64,000 nt of DNA from Cladophialophora immunda. Its lineage: Eukaryota; Ascomycota; Eurotiomycetes; Chaetothyriales; Herpotrichiellaceae. The notes beneath the pieces are model-generated. The model was not told the origin of the DNA and ran no database searches. It saw only the letters and a list, made by a program, of their open reading frames with translations. Made by a program: the position numbers and the translations under genes. Positions within the stretch are counted from its first letter, which is position 1; each line of letters opens with the position of its first letter. The DNA lies in NCBI RefSeq assembly GCF_000835495.1, contig NW_015622542.1:1262485-1326484 (forward strand). Reading direction: 5' to 3'. Positions 10,786-21,036 of the stretch are shown piece by piece.

Positions 10786-11047
10786 GCCTCGACATTCTTA
10801 TCGTTGTCACAGATCTTCACGCTGCCACGACAAAAGACCCCGTGGATCAACAGTACACAATATCAAAGCTATGATATGATGAATATAGACCTATTTCGCG
10901 TCTGCATTCCTCCTTATCTTCAGCCCGTTTTCTTTGGTCAGTGATATAGCTGACTGTTGTGCTTCTGTAGATGATGACGCTGCTCTCAAACCATCTTTGC
11001 CAGCTTCGCCGCCTCGGCCATTCCTCCCCAGGTACGCTACTAACTCC
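10786..11047 (+). other. MoaA-MoaC junction: spacer or alternative intron
   Basis: The 262 bases between the MoaA stop and the first ATG of the MoaC ORF. Donor GTAAGC (10782) to acceptor CCCCAG (ends 11031) gives an in-frame fusion reading ILIGG-YATNS. Donor GTGGGT (10778) to acceptor CTGTAG (ends 10970), with a CTGAC branch point close to the acceptor, also gives an in-frame fusion (ILI-DDDAA). GTAAGC joined to 10970 instead gives IGG and an immediate stop. Without splicing the MoaA ORF also ends in IGG. Transcripts are needed to decide. Confidence 0.5.
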
Positions 11048-12403
11048 ATGACTGCCGTTCACCAGTCTTCGCTACCGCTACATCTGCTACAACAACCTAC
11101 ACCTTCTCCATCGTGGTCTCAAGTTCGCTGCTTTTCCTCGCTCTTTTCGACGAAACCCACTGGGTTCAGGAAGTTCAGTAACTCAACCTCGCTGGCCAGA
11201 TTGAGACATAAGCCCTTCCGCTATGTTCATGGCCAGTCTTTGTATCGACGTGTTCCAACCAAGGAGCCAGAAAACATTCCGGCAAACTCCTTTCGCACCT
11301 GGGATGAAAGTCGACAACGATCCTTACGAGGCAGGGCTTCAAGAGCAAGGTCTCAAGTGCAGTCGTACGGTCAATATCTGATCCGAGATATCATGAAGCG
11401 GGTGTACCACCACCAGAGTCCTCGCGATGAACGCAGTAATAGTAGCTCGCCAGGTTGGAGGACAGAAAACGAGCCATCGAAAAAGTCTTCTGAAGCCGAA
11501 CAAGAGGCTCCCGAGACAATAGCAAACGCGGACGTGACCCTCACTCACCTCACTGCCGATGGCGAAGCGCACATGGTGTCTATCGCCAACAAGAAACCGA
11601 CTTCTCGCTCTGCGACGGCAACTACTCTGTTGCTGTTCTCCCACTATGGGACTTACGGGGTGTTGTTCGCGTCGCGGCTGCGAAAAGGGGACGCACTGGC
11701 CGTGGCGCGCATAGCGGGCATCCAGGCCGCGAAGAAGACGTCTGACCTCATCCCGCTTGCCCATCCGGGCCTCAACATCACAGGCGCCACAGTCCGCTTG
11801 GAGCCGTTCATGGCGGACAAGCTGCCCTACCCGCTGTCAGAGGGGAAAGGCGATTTGGGCATTCCCAGCGACATGGACAGACTCCACGGCGGCGTCCTGA
11901 TCACGGCCACGGTAGCGTGCGAAGGGAAGACCGGGGTCGAAATGGAAGCCATCACGGCGGCATCCGTGGCGGGCCTGACCATGTACGACATGCTCAAGGG
12001 CGTGGACAAGGAAATGGTCCTGACCGCGACGCGAGTCACGGCCAAGAGCGGCGGCAAATCCGGCGACTGGGAATGGGACTATCAACTCGGCGAGCGCGTC
12101 TTCGTCGATGCTTCCCGAGAGAAGGGGAGCAGCGGCAGCCCAAATGACGGGACGGTGAAGGAACAGGCGGACCAGGGTGTGGCGGAGCAGGACCAACTCC
12201 TGAAGCTACAGAGGATACAGCGAACCATCAGCCAGAGACGCGAAGAGGGATCCACCAGGGGACAGATTTCCGCCGAAGACCTGGCCGACTCGAGAACCCG
12301 GAGGCTGAGGAGACTGCACGCTGCGAGAAAAGTCCACAGCAGGGCTCCGGCCAGTGGCGAAGAGCAGTCTACAGACAAGGACAAGGACAAGGACGGCGCT
12401 TGA
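11048..12403 (+). CDS. cnxABC: Cyclic pyranopterin monophosphate synthase MoaC (MOCS1B/CnxC type)
   Basis: Second enzyme of cPMP formation. The first in-frame ATG is at 11048, giving 451 aa; the frame is open further upstream. The N-terminus (QVRCFSSLFSTKPTGFRKF) again looks like a mitochondrial presequence, followed by a poorly conserved linker of about 130 residues. The MoaC domain runs from about genomic 11530 to 12095: LTHLTADGEAHMV, then ARIAGIQAAKKTSDLIPLAHP, GKTGVEMEAITAASVAGLTM and TAKSGGKSGDWE. The catalytic-type Lys residues of KKTSDLIPL and AKSGGKSGD are present; the usual PLCHP reads PLAHP. A charged C-terminal extension of about 95 residues follows and ends in KDKDKDGA. It may be translated alone, as a second cistron, or as part of a MoaA-MoaC fusion. 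Confidence 0.93.
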   Translation: MTAVHQSSLPLHLLQQPTPSPSWSQVRCFSSLFSTKPTGFRKFSNSTSLARLRHKPFRYVHGQSLYRRVPTKEPENIPANSFRTWDESRQRSLRGRASRARSQVQSYGQYLIRDIMKRVYHHQSPRDERSNSSSPGWRTENEPSKKSSEAEQEAPETIANADVTLTHLTADGEAHMVSIANKKPTSRSATATTLLLFSHYGTYGVLFASRLRKGDALAVARIAGIQAAKKTSDLIPLAHPGLNITGATVRLEPFMADKLPYPLSEGKGDLGIPSDMDRLHGGVLITATVACEGKTGVEMEAITAASVAGLTMYDMLKGVDKEMVLTATRVTAKSGGKSGDWEWDYQLGERVFVDASREKGSSGSPNDGTVKEQADQGVAEQDQLLKLQRIQRTISQRREEGSTRGQISAEDLADSRTRRLRRLHAARKVHSRAPASGEEQSTDKDKDKDGA

Positions 12404-12975
12404 GGAGCACGCCAGAGAGAGAATGAAAAGTTAAGGCCGAGTGACAATTGAGAGGAGATCAGAACAGATGCTCAGTCTGTATGCCCGTGCATATACCCTC
12501 CCCCCTCTCTCTCTTTCGCGGGTGCAGCCTGCCAGGAAGGACGAGTTGAGAAAAGCCATGCTCTCTGTTTCCTGTACATTTACGCTGAGAGGCACTGCCC
12601 AAGTAATTCGAAGTGAAGCACACGTTGTGATGGCCCAACAACGAGGGCGTTTTCCCTGATTATTTCGCAATCTATATCTTCTCACTTCCGAACGGAAGTT
12701 ACCTCTAATTCGTACATTACAAATCCGCAAATGAAATCCAGAGCAGTTGGTCTATATGGGTATCTCTTCGCTGGTAACTAAGACGACGAAAATCGCAATG
12801 ATGCAAAAAGGCAGCTCCAGAACAATAATCAGAACATTCCAATCCAATGCTCAGATACAACACAGGTCAAGCCCAATGGATAGGCCAAGAAAAATAGAGC
12901 AAGGCGCCAGGCCTCCTTTCTTCCCTCTCTGCCCCAGCAAAGCTAACCTGATCCTGATCCTGGGTCGGGAGAGTT
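12404..12975. other. Intergenic, convergent 3' ends
   Basis: Between moaC (+) and the F-box gene (-). It contains a CT-rich run near 12497-12517. No gene or structured element recognised. Confidence 0.6.
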
Positions 12976-14816
12976 TCACTTCAGCCAGACTTGTTCAAAG
13001 ACGCCGCCCAGAGGCTTTTGGCCGGTGATTTCTTCCATGTATTTCTCCGAGACGGGCGTGATCAGGCAGCTCCAGCGGTTGAAGCGTGTCTTGGCCCAGT
13101 CGAGGCAGAAGTGGTGCGTGCGTAGAAACTCGGGCGGCTGGGCGCGCGACGTCGCTTGCTGATGGCGCTGGACTGTGGAAGCATTGGCGCCCGCCGCAAT
13201 AGAAGGCGGTGGAGGCGTGATCTTCCATCGAGACTCGTACAGTGTCGGCCCGATGGCAAGGTGTGTCAGGGATGGTTTTGCTCCTCCGACTGAGGACGGA
13301 AACACCCATTCGACGAACTTAGTCGCGTATTCTTTGATGGTGTAGTCCCCCAGTTGGCTGAACACTTGGTTCTCGGGGAAATTGCGGATGTGGATGGTGC
13401 GCAGGCGCTGGAGCGTTGGGAGAGCGGTCTTGCGGACTCGGATCATCTCGTCGTTCCAAGGGAAGCCCATCCCCAGTTCTGTCAGATTAGGGCAGAGCCG
13501 GGCGATGTCGTTGATTGATTCCTCCCACAGATCGTGACTGTATCCGCCCACGCCGAATGGGCGGGAAGTGTCCATTGAGAGATGCTCGCGAGGCTGAATG
13601 CGGGATTCAAACACTAGGTGTTCGAGAGAGGGACCGTGTTCGGCGATGAATGTACTCGGCCTTTCCAGTATGGCGCCGTTTTCGAACAAAAGGGACAAAG
13701 TCTGCAGGCCGGTGAATGAGCTAAGGAAGCGGACAAGAGCTTCCTTGAGAGGTGTTGTAGGGCTTTCGTGACGTAAAAGAAAGTGTTTCAGGGAGGGGGT
13801 GATGCGAGGGTTTTGAGGCGCTTCTGGGGAAGTCGACGCCCAATGGAATGTTCCCGCAATCGATTCAAGGAGATCGTGGCTGCCGGGGCAGGATTGCAGA
13901 GTGAGGCGCTCCAACTGGCAGAAGAACAAGGCTTGTGGGATAGAAGATGGCCGAAGAGGAGTCACATCCAGACCCTGCAGAGACAGCTCCCGCAATTGAG
14001 GGAACGTGTCCAGCGCATATGCAGAGGTGAAAAATGTGTCCATTGGTTGCGGAATTTGTTGGAGGAAATTCAGCCTGCTCTGTTGATAGCACTCGATCAG
14101 CCGTTTTTCTTGCCCCAAAGACAGCTTCTTGATTGACTTTCTGTTGGCGGATATGATCTTTTCAACAGCCTCGCCATCATTGACCGTGCGAGCCTCGAGG
14201 CTCGTGAGGTTTTTGGGAATGAGCATGCCCTCTTTCCAAGGAGAAACATCGTGGAAGTGGAGGCGTTTCAGTGTGCTCTCTTGTCGCTTGGTGAGGGACG
14301 TCACCATTTGTCGACTCAGGGGGATCTGGTGGAAGAATCTGGCACAATCAGCATGGGCAAGGTCGACTTGTGTGCAAGTGACTCACGCGAAGCTCGTCAT
14401 TCGACCAGAAGGAACTTTCTCCAGCAGACTGTTGACAAGACTCTCGACAGAACTCGCGTCGGATATTCTCCTGCGCTTGTAGACCGAATTCCTTCTCTGT
14501 GTCCTGCCGTTCCTGATGGTGAGCTCTCGAACAGATTGAACGAGTGGTTCTCGGAACGCAGCTGTCCCAGGCATTGGGATTTGAGGGAGATCAAAATCGA
14601 CGGTGTGGTATAGTCGAGTCATGACTATGTCCTCGAGGGCACGGCATGTCAGAGATAAATTGTAGAGATCTCTGCGAGTATCGAGCTGGAAGTATGTCAG
14701 TGACGTGTTTTCTCTTCCAACTTTTCTCAGAGACGCACATAAGTGACAATATGGACTTTGATCTCGTTGGGAAGACTCAGAAGCCCGCAAGGCTGCGGAA
14801 ATGGGGATGAGTTCAT
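12976..14816 (-). CDS. F-box protein, three exons
   Basis: Likely substrate receptor of an SCF ubiquitin ligase. Exons 14816-14739, 14685-14387 and 14338-12976 give 579 aa. Intron 1 is 53 bp (GTGCGT...TTCCAG, CTGAC branch point); intron 2 is 48 bp (GTGAGT...GCCAG). Joining exons 1 and 2 rebuilds a typical F-box: LLSLPNEIKVHIVTY followed by LDTRRDLYNLSLTCRALEDI. Without this splice the F-box is split, so the gene is easily truncated in automatic models. The rest holds irregular Leu-rich segments such as FPQLRELSLQGLDVTPL and LERLTLQSCPGS, consistent with degenerate leucine-rich repeats. The substrate is unknown. A second F-box-like gene lies at 40270-41640 but is not clearly a paralogue. Confidence 0.88.
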
Positions 14817-17033
14817 GGCTGCGTGGTTGACGAGCGACAGCCGGGAGACGTGCAAAACTTCAATACCAATAGTGACACATGCAATATAAGTGATTCACCA
14901 CCTCTTGATCATATCTCTGCAACTCGCAGGAAAATTCCACCATGGACAGGTAGGAGTTCGGATTATGATAAATGGTGACTGACGGAGTGGATACGGGAAC
15001 GGCACGCAGCCTTGACAGCACAAGGGGGGGGAGGAAACGGAGCCAGGGGAGGCGAGGACGGGACCGATGCCAAAGTGGTAAGCGTGCGTTAGACTAGCAG
15101 AGAGCGTAGCATTATGTCAGACTGATAATCGTTAATCATAGTGCATTCCACTGGTGTGGGAGGCTGAGTGCGAGAGAAAATTCCATTCAAGGGCGCGCGT
15201 GTGATAGGGGGAGTAAGAAGAATGATAAGTGGCTTCCTGGTTGCGCTCCGACTGCGTCTGCTCATTTCGAGCCAGCAAGGATTGCGGGAAAGGCATCTCT
15301 TTTGGCATGTGAATGGTTTGATTATTAGTCAGTGTCAACACGAGCAGCTGAAAACTGCAACCATTGAGCTCGTAATGCGAACAAAGAAGGGAGGGCGTTG
15401 GCGTGGGATTGTTAGATTAGGGCGTATCCCAATCCCTGATGCAGGAACATGCCGGAACAATACCTAATGGAATGACGATCATCCACCCAGGGGCATCGTG
15501 GACGTGATGCGGCATCCTCTTCCTTGGTCCACATGGACGCCACATTCCTCCCAATCCTGTCTAAATTGCTCTTCCCGGCTACTAGAAGCCCTCCGCTTCA
15601 GGCATCGGGCTAGAAAAGCACCCAAGTGAAGGTAGGGATCTTGCGGAAAGACGGCCCTGGCGCCACACTACAGCCCCGGCGGCGAATGGTTTCCGTCATT
15701 GTTGACCATTATTTCTAAGGTACTCAAACACTATTGTGTTCCTGTACTTGTATTCTCGTAGGTTTGTTCACACCCTAGCTTCCCGTCTCATGCTCATGCT
15801 GGGCACTGCGGCTGCGGCGGCCGAGAAATGTCCTCAAGCTTGTCATGCTGACGCCCTGGGTCCCCTGTGTGGATTTCTAACGGATATGATACTCCCCGTA
15901 ATAATTCCCGAGCCTCGTTGGCGGTTCTTGCGTGGTGGGGGCAAGATGTGAGCGGTCTGGCGGTCACCGTTGCACATAACAAATTCTCTCATTGGCGATT
16001 CGGGCGTAAATATGGGTTCAATCCATGCTGCCTGCGGCGTTGAAGGGAGGAGGAAATTCGTACTTATGCTGATTTTCGAATGCCGAGAACCAGGCTCGTT
16101 CTTGTGAGCCTGCTAACCAACTGGCGCGGTTGAATATAACCTGAAAGGGGATATTCGTGGTTACTACTTACAGCCAACTTGCATTAGCACCACTGGTATT
16201 CGCAACACTATGCTCGGGCGCTTGTAAGCTCATACTGACGTCATTAGGGTTTTGATGACAACAGCACAAACGAGTTTGACATTGTGATTGAGACCAAGAA
16301 GAGTAGTAGTGAATGGTGGCGGTGATGTTGGCGAGAACAGTTCGAGGCAGCCACGGCAGCCAGGGTCAAACACTCAACCGTATTACTTCGTTGTGGTGTC
16401 TTGAACTCCGCCATATTTACCCTTTTGCGGAGAAATATACTTCCAGCCCGGTTCTTCAGCTCAACGTCCGGCAAGCTTTTGGCGGCGCCCCGTTGATCAA
16501 ATACATGACCTTTGGTTCACCAGACAGGTGAAGGAAGCAGCAGTGCCGTGGCTTAGTTGTTCTCGCAGCCGCTCTTGGGCGATCCTCCCAGTCCCTCAAG
16601 ACTTTTGATTCTTCCGCTCCTTTTTTTCCAGCTGTGAATTCGTGTCTCTGGCGACGGGACTGGGATTCTCGCACTTCGCTAGGATTTTCGAACCACGGCA
16701 CTTGTTATAGGACATCAGTCAAGGAACAGATTGAGTTGAGCAAGTCGTGTAGGCGGACACTATGTGGTTAGGCTGAGAGTTCAGAGGAAGCAGCAGGTAT
16801 ACAAACGTGAAGGTTTCGACTGTGGTAGGTGGCAAGTCTGTCCTTTCCCGCCTGTTTTGTCTAGGTGCACAGAAGACCAGCGCAGTGAATTTCATTGCAG
16901 CTATGCAGACAATTGTGCCAGACCCGCGCAAATTGGGAAACAAAAACATGGAGGTTGTTGTTTGTCGTTCCTTCCCATCGCCGCGGCGACTGCCCCTTCT
17001 CTGCGTTTTCTATCCAACAAGGATCCTATCACG
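14817..17033. other. Intergenic, 2.2 kb, divergent
   Basis: Between the F-box gene (-) and gtr2 (+). Only short open frames (up to about 100 codons) with no protein-like composition are present. The gtr2 frame stays open from 16764, but its translation there is Cys-rich and unlike Gtr2, so it is read as leader. No RNA gene recognised. Confidence 0.5.
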
Positions 17034-18508
17034 ATGGAGCGCCGAGACCACGACAACGCTGCTAGCACGACTAGTGCGGCGTCTCTAGAAGAGCGTTTGA
17101 GGACGGCCTCTATCAACGCTCGGCGCAACCGCTTTTCTGACTTTCCTGACTTTCCTGCCGCGCACACTTATGTCGAACCTCCCAAGACTGACGCCACAGA
17201 TGTCAGACCGTTTCTCAAAACTCCAAGCGATGAAGAGCAGGCCCTGAGTGCGCATAATACGGACAAGCCACCTTTCTCTCGCCCATCAGAAGCTGCCTCC
17301 GCTTTGCAAGAGCCACCGGAATCCTCTGTCTCTCAAGCTCACACTTCCCTCACATCGGACGAAATGGATCGCCGACTTCGCCAGAACAAGCCACGCTTGT
17401 TGCTCATGGGCCAGCGCCGGTATGGTGATTCCCCATTCTTTCTCCGTCTAATCACTGACAAAACTCGCAGAAGCGGCAAGTCATCCATCACCAGTGTTGT
17501 CTTCCACAAGATGCCTCCGCAAGAGACCCTTTTCCTCGAATCTACCACTCGTATCCAGAAAGACACCATGCACTCCTTCATGGACTTCCAGGTCTGGGAT
17601 TTTCCTGGGCAAATCGACTACTTCGATCCCACGTTCGACACGAACGAAATCTTCTCTGAGATTGGAGCGCTCGTCTGGGTCATCGACGCGCAAGATGACT
17701 ATAGCGAGTCCTTGAACCGGCTGACCACCACCATCCTCAACCTTCAAACCACCTTCCCTCACGTCAACGTCGAGGTCTTCATCCACAAGATCGACAGCTT
17801 GAATGACGAGTTCCGAGCTGAAATCTACCAAGACATCGCCCAGCGTGTCGGTGATGACTTGAACGACGCAGGATACATCAACCCCAACGTCAGCTACCAC
17901 ATGACCTCCATCTACGACTACTCCATCTTTGAGGCATTCAGCAAGGTCGTTCAAAAGCTGATCCCTCACCTTGACACTTTGGAGAACCTCATGAACACGC
18001 TTGTCAACAACAGTGGTATGGCCAAGGCCTACCTTTTCGACATCCTCAGCAAGATCTACGTCGCTAGTGACACGAGACCCGTTGACATGGAGGTGTACGA
18101 AATGTGTTCCGATTACATCGACGTCATCGTCGACATTACCGACCTGTACGGACACGAGCGCAAGCATGGCTTGACCCTCGGAGAGCAGATGCAGGAAACA
18201 GAGTCTTCCATGACTATCCATGACGGTACCATGATCTACCTCAAGGAGATGAATAGGTAAGAAGAACTCCCTGCAGACCTGGCGCCACTCTAACAGAACT
18301 CAGGTACCTCTGCCTCGTCACCGTCATCAAGAACGATGACGCCAAGAACAAGAAGGGGTTGATCGATTACAACTGCCACATTTTCCAAGAGGCCCTCAAC
18401 CAAGTCCTGGCACAGGCTTGGAATGCAGACAAGGCCACCGGCACCGGAGAGGGTGCGGAGCAGGATGGCGAGGGCGCAGCCCAGGAGGCGGCCCAAGGAG
18501 AGAACTGA
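17034..18508 (+). CDS. gtr2: Rag-type GTPase Gtr2 (RagC/D homologue)
   Basis: Small GTPase that pairs with Gtr1 on the vacuole and signals amino-acid supply to TORC1. Exons 17034-17419, 17471-18256 and 18304-18508 give 458 aa. Intron 1 (51 bp, GTATGG...CGCAG) lies inside the P-loop; splicing restores GQRRSGKSSI. This intron is a multiple of three and has no stop, so an unspliced reading looks like a continuous ORF. Intron 2 (47 bp) has donor GTAAGA and acceptor CTCAG. Other motifs: QVWDFPGQIDYFDP (G3 region), HKIDSLND (G4 region) and a C-terminal roadblock-type half (MAKAYLFDILSKIYVASD, then YLCLVTVIKN). The N-terminal 115 residues are Ser/Pro-rich. The end is a Gly/Glu/Ala-rich tail. The ATG at 17034 was chosen because residues beyond it do not resemble the family. 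Confidence 0.94.
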
Positions 18509-18670
18509 TGGACACGAGCCCCCGGCGCACTGAGTGGACAAGAGGACGAGCTGATTGATTAACAACCGGGCGCTGGCTCATGCCAGGATAGCCGTGAACA
18601 TGAATACAATGAAACGTGCCAATCGCACAATATGAGCTATTTAATTGTGTAACCGACGATCCCCGTCTGT

Positions 18671-19060
18671 TCAAGAAGTGAATTGCGCTCGCTGATTGTA
18701 GAGAGAGTCTGTGACATTTTTGCGCAGTCGGATGTCGATGTGGTGGATCTTTGCCAAGTCCAGCTTGAATACCCTTTGGTCAGACTCGGAATTTCGTAGG
18801 CAGAATGACACAGTCTCTCACCTACATGCAGACTCGCTTGACTTCTGAGGCAGTAGATCATATCAGTCTTCTGCGCGACGTTGACGGCATCGATTCTCTT
18901 GCCAACGAGCTTCGCCAGACCCAGGAGACCGATAGCACTGCCGCAAGCCCGACCCGACAGTCACTGAATCCGCGCATCCAATTTTTACGCCTCTCAGCAA
19001 TCGTCCGAGGACGGGTGGGTGTGCCTGGATCTACTCCTCCATACCAGCCTGTACCGCCAT
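18671..19060 (-). CDS. Tentative small gene, 76 aa, unknown function
   Basis: Not visible as a single open frame. Two exons, 18937-18826 and 18763-18671, join over an intron (GTAGGT...TTCAAG, with CTGAC branch point) to give a helix-like sequence: IGLLGLAKLVGKRIDAV then LDLAKIHHIDIRLRKN, ending YNQRAQFTS and TGA. A first exon at 19060-19035 (MAVQAGME) can be joined in frame with donor GTAGAT and acceptor GGCAG, giving 76 aa, but that donor is weak and the start may lie elsewhere. The gene would be convergent with gtr2 and divergent from eIF2B gamma. I do not recognise the family. The region also lies under an upstream extension of the eIF2B gamma frame on the plus strand, which I read as non-coding. 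Confidence 0.35.
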
Positions 19061-19251
19061 CACTGTATCGCGCGCTGTGTCTCGATCAGGACGAAGGCGT
19101 GGGTCAAGGCGAAGTGACCAGTCCCTCACCCCTGCGCAATTTCGCTGTGTCAAATTGTGCCGTTCGGTATGAGTCACAGCGAGACGCGCATATAACAACG
19201 CAGCCGGCATTCGAAGGCTTCCCAAGAAATCTATTCTTCAGGACCATCAAA

Positions 19252-21036
19252 ATGCCTCAGACGGGGTTTCAAGCCCTGATACTGTGCGGTCCGGGCATCG
19301 GACTCAGCACCTTCACCAGTGTCCCAGCAGAGTATCCCAAGGCCTTGGTCGAAGTCGCCAACCGACCTATGGTCTGGTATGTCTTGGATTGGTGCTATCG
19401 TATGGGCGTGACAGATATCACCCTCATCACTCCGCCGACATCGAAGGACACGATTGCTGCCGCTCTTGCGCAAAACCCTTACCTCACGTCTCTTCCCTCG
19501 CCCTCAGCCGATCTCCTAGCCCCAGGATCCCTAGAGTACACCACGCCAACCGCCGAGTTACTCAGACTGCCAGAAGTGCAGCAGGTGATCAAATCAGATT
19601 TCTTGGTGCTCCCCTGCGACCTGATTTGCGATATTTCGGGGGACCATTTCTTGGAGACGTACTTTACTAGGTTAGGTGGCCCTGGTGGGATTGGTGCTGG
19701 TTCAGGCTCAGACTTTGACAAGTCACGAAACGAGCTACTATCGCTTGGAGGTGAGCGACGTGGTCGGCGCGGTGGCCTTTCGATATGGTACAATACGGTC
19801 GATCGGGAGGAGAGCGTGAAAGGCGAAGAATGCGACTTCATGTGTACCTCCAAACTCGACCCTGAGCATAATCTGCCCCTCTCCAAGACTGCTACTGTAC
19901 AATCCCAGGGCGTCCTTCGCAAACTGGTCTGGACGATGCCCATGTCGGAGCTATGGGACCAGTGTGAGGAGGACAAGTCATGGAAGATTCGACAGTCACT
20001 CTTGCGCAAATACGGGGCGATCAAGTGCATGACCAAGTACCGCGACTCGCACATCTACTTCTTTCCGTATTGGGTCAAGGAATTCGCCAAGTTCAACGAA
20101 GACTTTGAATCTGTCAGTGAAGATCTCGTGGGAACATGGGCAAAGGCTGAGTGGCGCAAACCGAGCTATCGAGCGCGATTCGGCGCGAGGAAGATTTTCA
20201 CACACCGCCTCACCTCCCAGGAGAGCGAACTCCCTTCGCATGAACGGCCAATCGAGGAAGAAATCGACTTGCTATCGTTGAGTAGTACTCACGTCACGAA
20301 CCACCGGGTGCCCCAATCTATAGAAGCACCACGCACAGCCCGACTCGCATCGAGAGTGCAAAGGGACTCCGAAGACAGAATCCTTTCGGCAGACAGTGAA
20401 TCACAAGCTTCCGAAGATTCAGGACCTGTGCCGCTGGTTCCTCCCATTCTCTCATACATCCTTCCCTCAACTTCAGACGCGCCCTTGGTGCGCCGTGTGG
20501 ACACCACACCGCTCTTACTCTCGGTTTCGCTCTCCCTTGCCAAACTGCCATCGATCGAAGAATGTCTCGGCACCAAATCAGCAGTGCCACCGTACTCTCA
20601 CTCAGCCAAAATCCACGCTACCGCCACGATTGCACCCCGAGTGACGATCTCTCGTTCTGACACGCTCATCGACAGCAATAGTACCATTGCCACGCAATGC
20701 GTGATCAAGAACAGCGTCATCGGCGCATCGGTCGCAATTGGTACAGGGAGCCGGATCTCAGGCTGTGTTATTATGGATGGTGCCACGATTGGGGATAAAT
20801 GTGTCTTGACAGGCACGGTCGTAGGCAAGAAGGCCAAGATCGGCAACAAGTGCTCATTGACGAATTGCGAGGTGCAGGACGGGAATGTGGTTGGTAATAC
20901 TACGGAAGGAAAGGGCGAGAAATACCTAGTCGGCGGTTTGGAGGATGAGATGGAAGGCGAGGAGGGGATGGGATTTGACGATGATATGGAAGACGAAGAT
21001 GATGGAGGGGAAGGCTTGAGCCTAGGAGAGCCATGA
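19252..21036 (+). CDS. GCD1: eIF2B gamma subunit (GCD1-like)
   Basis: Part of the guanine nucleotide exchange factor for eIF2, which recycles eIF2-GDP and is the target of eIF2 alpha phosphorylation under stress. 594 aa, no intron. The N-terminal nucleotidyltransferase-like domain starts MPQTGFQALILCGPG and contains EYPKALVEVANRPMVWYVLDW; the C-terminus is a left-handed beta-helix of hexapeptide repeats (IHATATIAPRVTISRSDTLI onwards, then TIGDKCVLTGTVVGKKAKI) and ends in an acidic tail. The ATG at 19252 fits the start of the family. The frame is open back to an ATG at 18805, but those 149 codons do not look like eIF2B and overlap the tentative gene on the other strand. Confidence 0.93.
   Translation: MPQTGFQALILCGPGIGLSTFTSVPAEYPKALVEVANRPMVWYVLDWCYRMGVTDITLITPPTSKDTIAAALAQNPYLTSLPSPSADLLAPGSLEYTTPTAELLRLPEVQQVIKSDFLVLPCDLICDISGDHFLETYFTRLGGPGGIGAGSGSDFDKSRNELLSLGGERRGRRGGLSIWYNTVDREESVKGEECDFMCTSKLDPEHNLPLSKTATVQSQGVLRKLVWTMPMSELWDQCEEDKSWKIRQSLLRKYGAIKCMTKYRDSHIYFFPYWVKEFAKFNEDFESVSEDLVGTWAKAEWRKPSYRARFGARKIFTHRLTSQESELPSHERPIEEEIDLLSLSSTHVTNHRVPQSIEAPRTARLASRVQRDSEDRILSADSESQASEDSGPVPLVPPILSYILPSTSDAPLVRRVDTTPLLLSVSLSLAKLPSIEECLGTKSAVPPYSHSAKIHATATIAPRVTISRSDTLIDSNSTIATQCVIKNSVIGASVAIGTGSRISGCVIMDGATIGDKCVLTGTVVGKKAKIGNKCSLTNCEVQDGNVVGNTTEGKGEKYLVGGLEDEMEGEEGMGFDDDMEDEDDGGEGLSLGEP

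Noticed and set aside
16005..16030. GGTTCAATCC resembling a tRNA T-loop
   Set aside because: The flanking bases do not form the T-stem, and no acceptor or anticodon arm could be placed.
16764..17033. Upstream extension of the Gtr2 frame
   Set aside because: Open by 90 codons but Cys-rich and unlike Gtr2 N-termini; read as 5' leader.
17481..18221. 246-codon frame antisense to gtr2, Val/Asp-rich
   Set aside because: Low-complexity mirror of the Gtr2 coding strand.
18805..19251. Upstream extension of the eIF2B gamma frame
   Set aside because: 149 codons without resemblance to the family, overlapping a better minus-strand gene model.
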